The translations under genes and the position numbers were made by a program. 42,043 nt of DNA from DAOTUB01 sp034437455 (lineage in GTDB: Bacteria; Chloroflexota; Anaerolineae; B4-G1), in assembly GCA_034437455.1 (NCBI GenBank), contig DAOTUB010000324.1, positions 1 through 42,043 of the forward strand, read 5' to 3'. Positions 41,790 to 42,043 of the stretch are shown one piece after another. Numbering within the stretch: position 1 is the stretch's first letter; the number at the start of each line of letters is the position of its first letter. The notes under the pieces were generated by a model. It searched no databases, was not told the DNA's origin, and saw only the letters and a list, made by a program, of their open reading frames with translations.

Positions 41790-42043
41790 CAAGTGACTTT
41801 TTTTCAATGGGGTCAATCTTGGCTCTACTGAAAGAACCCAAAAGTTTGCCAGAGGCACAGAGAGCACAGAGAAATTAATATTGACCTTAAATTACTGACT
41901 TTAAAGTGCTATATCATTAGGTTTGACCGGAAAATAGATAATCGCATATTTGAAACTAAGCTCTGATTTAATCCGAGTTTTGCTTGTCTATTGTGCGCTA
42001 GGTCATAAGAATATCAATTTAATAACGCAAATCCGGGTAACAT
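41790..42043. other. AT-rich right end without a gene
   Basis: I see no convincing coding frame on either strand up to the right edge. Apart from the short tandem repeat at 41855-41872, the region is AT-rich without a strong hairpin. It may be an operon boundary; the gene to the right is outside the window. Confidence 0.55.
41855..41872. repeat. Tandem 9-base repeat of the CACAGAG type
   Basis: GCACAGAGA occurs twice without a gap. From memory, strings of CACAGAG spaced by a few bases recur as dispersed intergenic repeats in several bacterial genomes. With only two units here this could be one degenerate copy or chance. Confidence 0.5.

Noticed and set aside
41676..41867. N-terminal extension of the epimerase by 64 codons
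   Set aside because: The extension has no SDR homology, contains the candidate promoter, and a strong ribosome binding site precedes the ATG at 41675.

Overview
This 42 kb window is almost certainly chromosomal DNA from a Chloroflexota bacterium (Anaerolineae/Caldilineae-like). That assignment is an inference. It rests on Pro-Thr linkers in surface proteins, a short hydrophobic Tyr-Leu-Pro motif in two exported proteins, large thrombospondin-type-3 and golvesin-domain proteins, and an envelope locus rich in FemAB-like transferases. All 28 genes I support lie on the minus strand, so transcription runs from the right edge to the left. No tRNA, rRNA, CRISPR array, transposase or integrase was seen.

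Right part (41.8-30 kb), regulation, assembly and export. The first gene is a nucleotide-sugar epimerase with its own candidate promoter. Next comes a gap holding a strong sigma-70-like promoter, a hairpin at the predicted transcript 5' end and six phased 10-bp repeats. An operon follows: a Wzz-type chain-length protein fused to a GGDEF domain, a double BcsB-like protein coupled to it by ATGA, an O-antigen ligase/polymerase-like membrane protein, an ABC permease and its ATPase (Wzm/Wzt type), a polysaccharide pyruvyl transferase, and an FrhB-like Fe-S protein overlapping it.

Middle part (30-13.7 kb), building and decorating the glycan. There are six glycosyltransferases (five GT4-like, one GT2), two sulfotransferases, a hexapeptide acyltransferase, an asparagine-synthetase-like enzyme lacking the glutaminase cysteine, two polysaccharide deacetylase-like proteins (one with permuted motifs), and an exported beta-helix/golvesin protein.

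Left part (13.7-7.3 kb), an island of three FemAB/GNAT-fold transferases, a PaaK/CapK-like adenylate-forming enzyme and a DegT-type aminotransferase. This suggests amino-sugar formation and aminoacyl or acyl decoration. The far left holds a 2045-residue exported protein (transglutaminase-like domain, InlB-like repeats, about 770 residues of calcium-binding-type repeats) and the start of a second exported protein with an SdrD B-like domain.

Taken together, the window encodes an acidic exopolysaccharide, probably sulfated and pyruvylated, with surface proteins that may anchor or process it. The most unusual element is the regulatory head. The GGDEF domain attached to Wzz has lost catalytic residues but keeps a textbook c-di-GMP inhibitory-site motif, and it is co-expressed with a BcsB-like protein although no BcsA synthase is present in the window. 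This points to a c-di-GMP-gated chain-length/export system.
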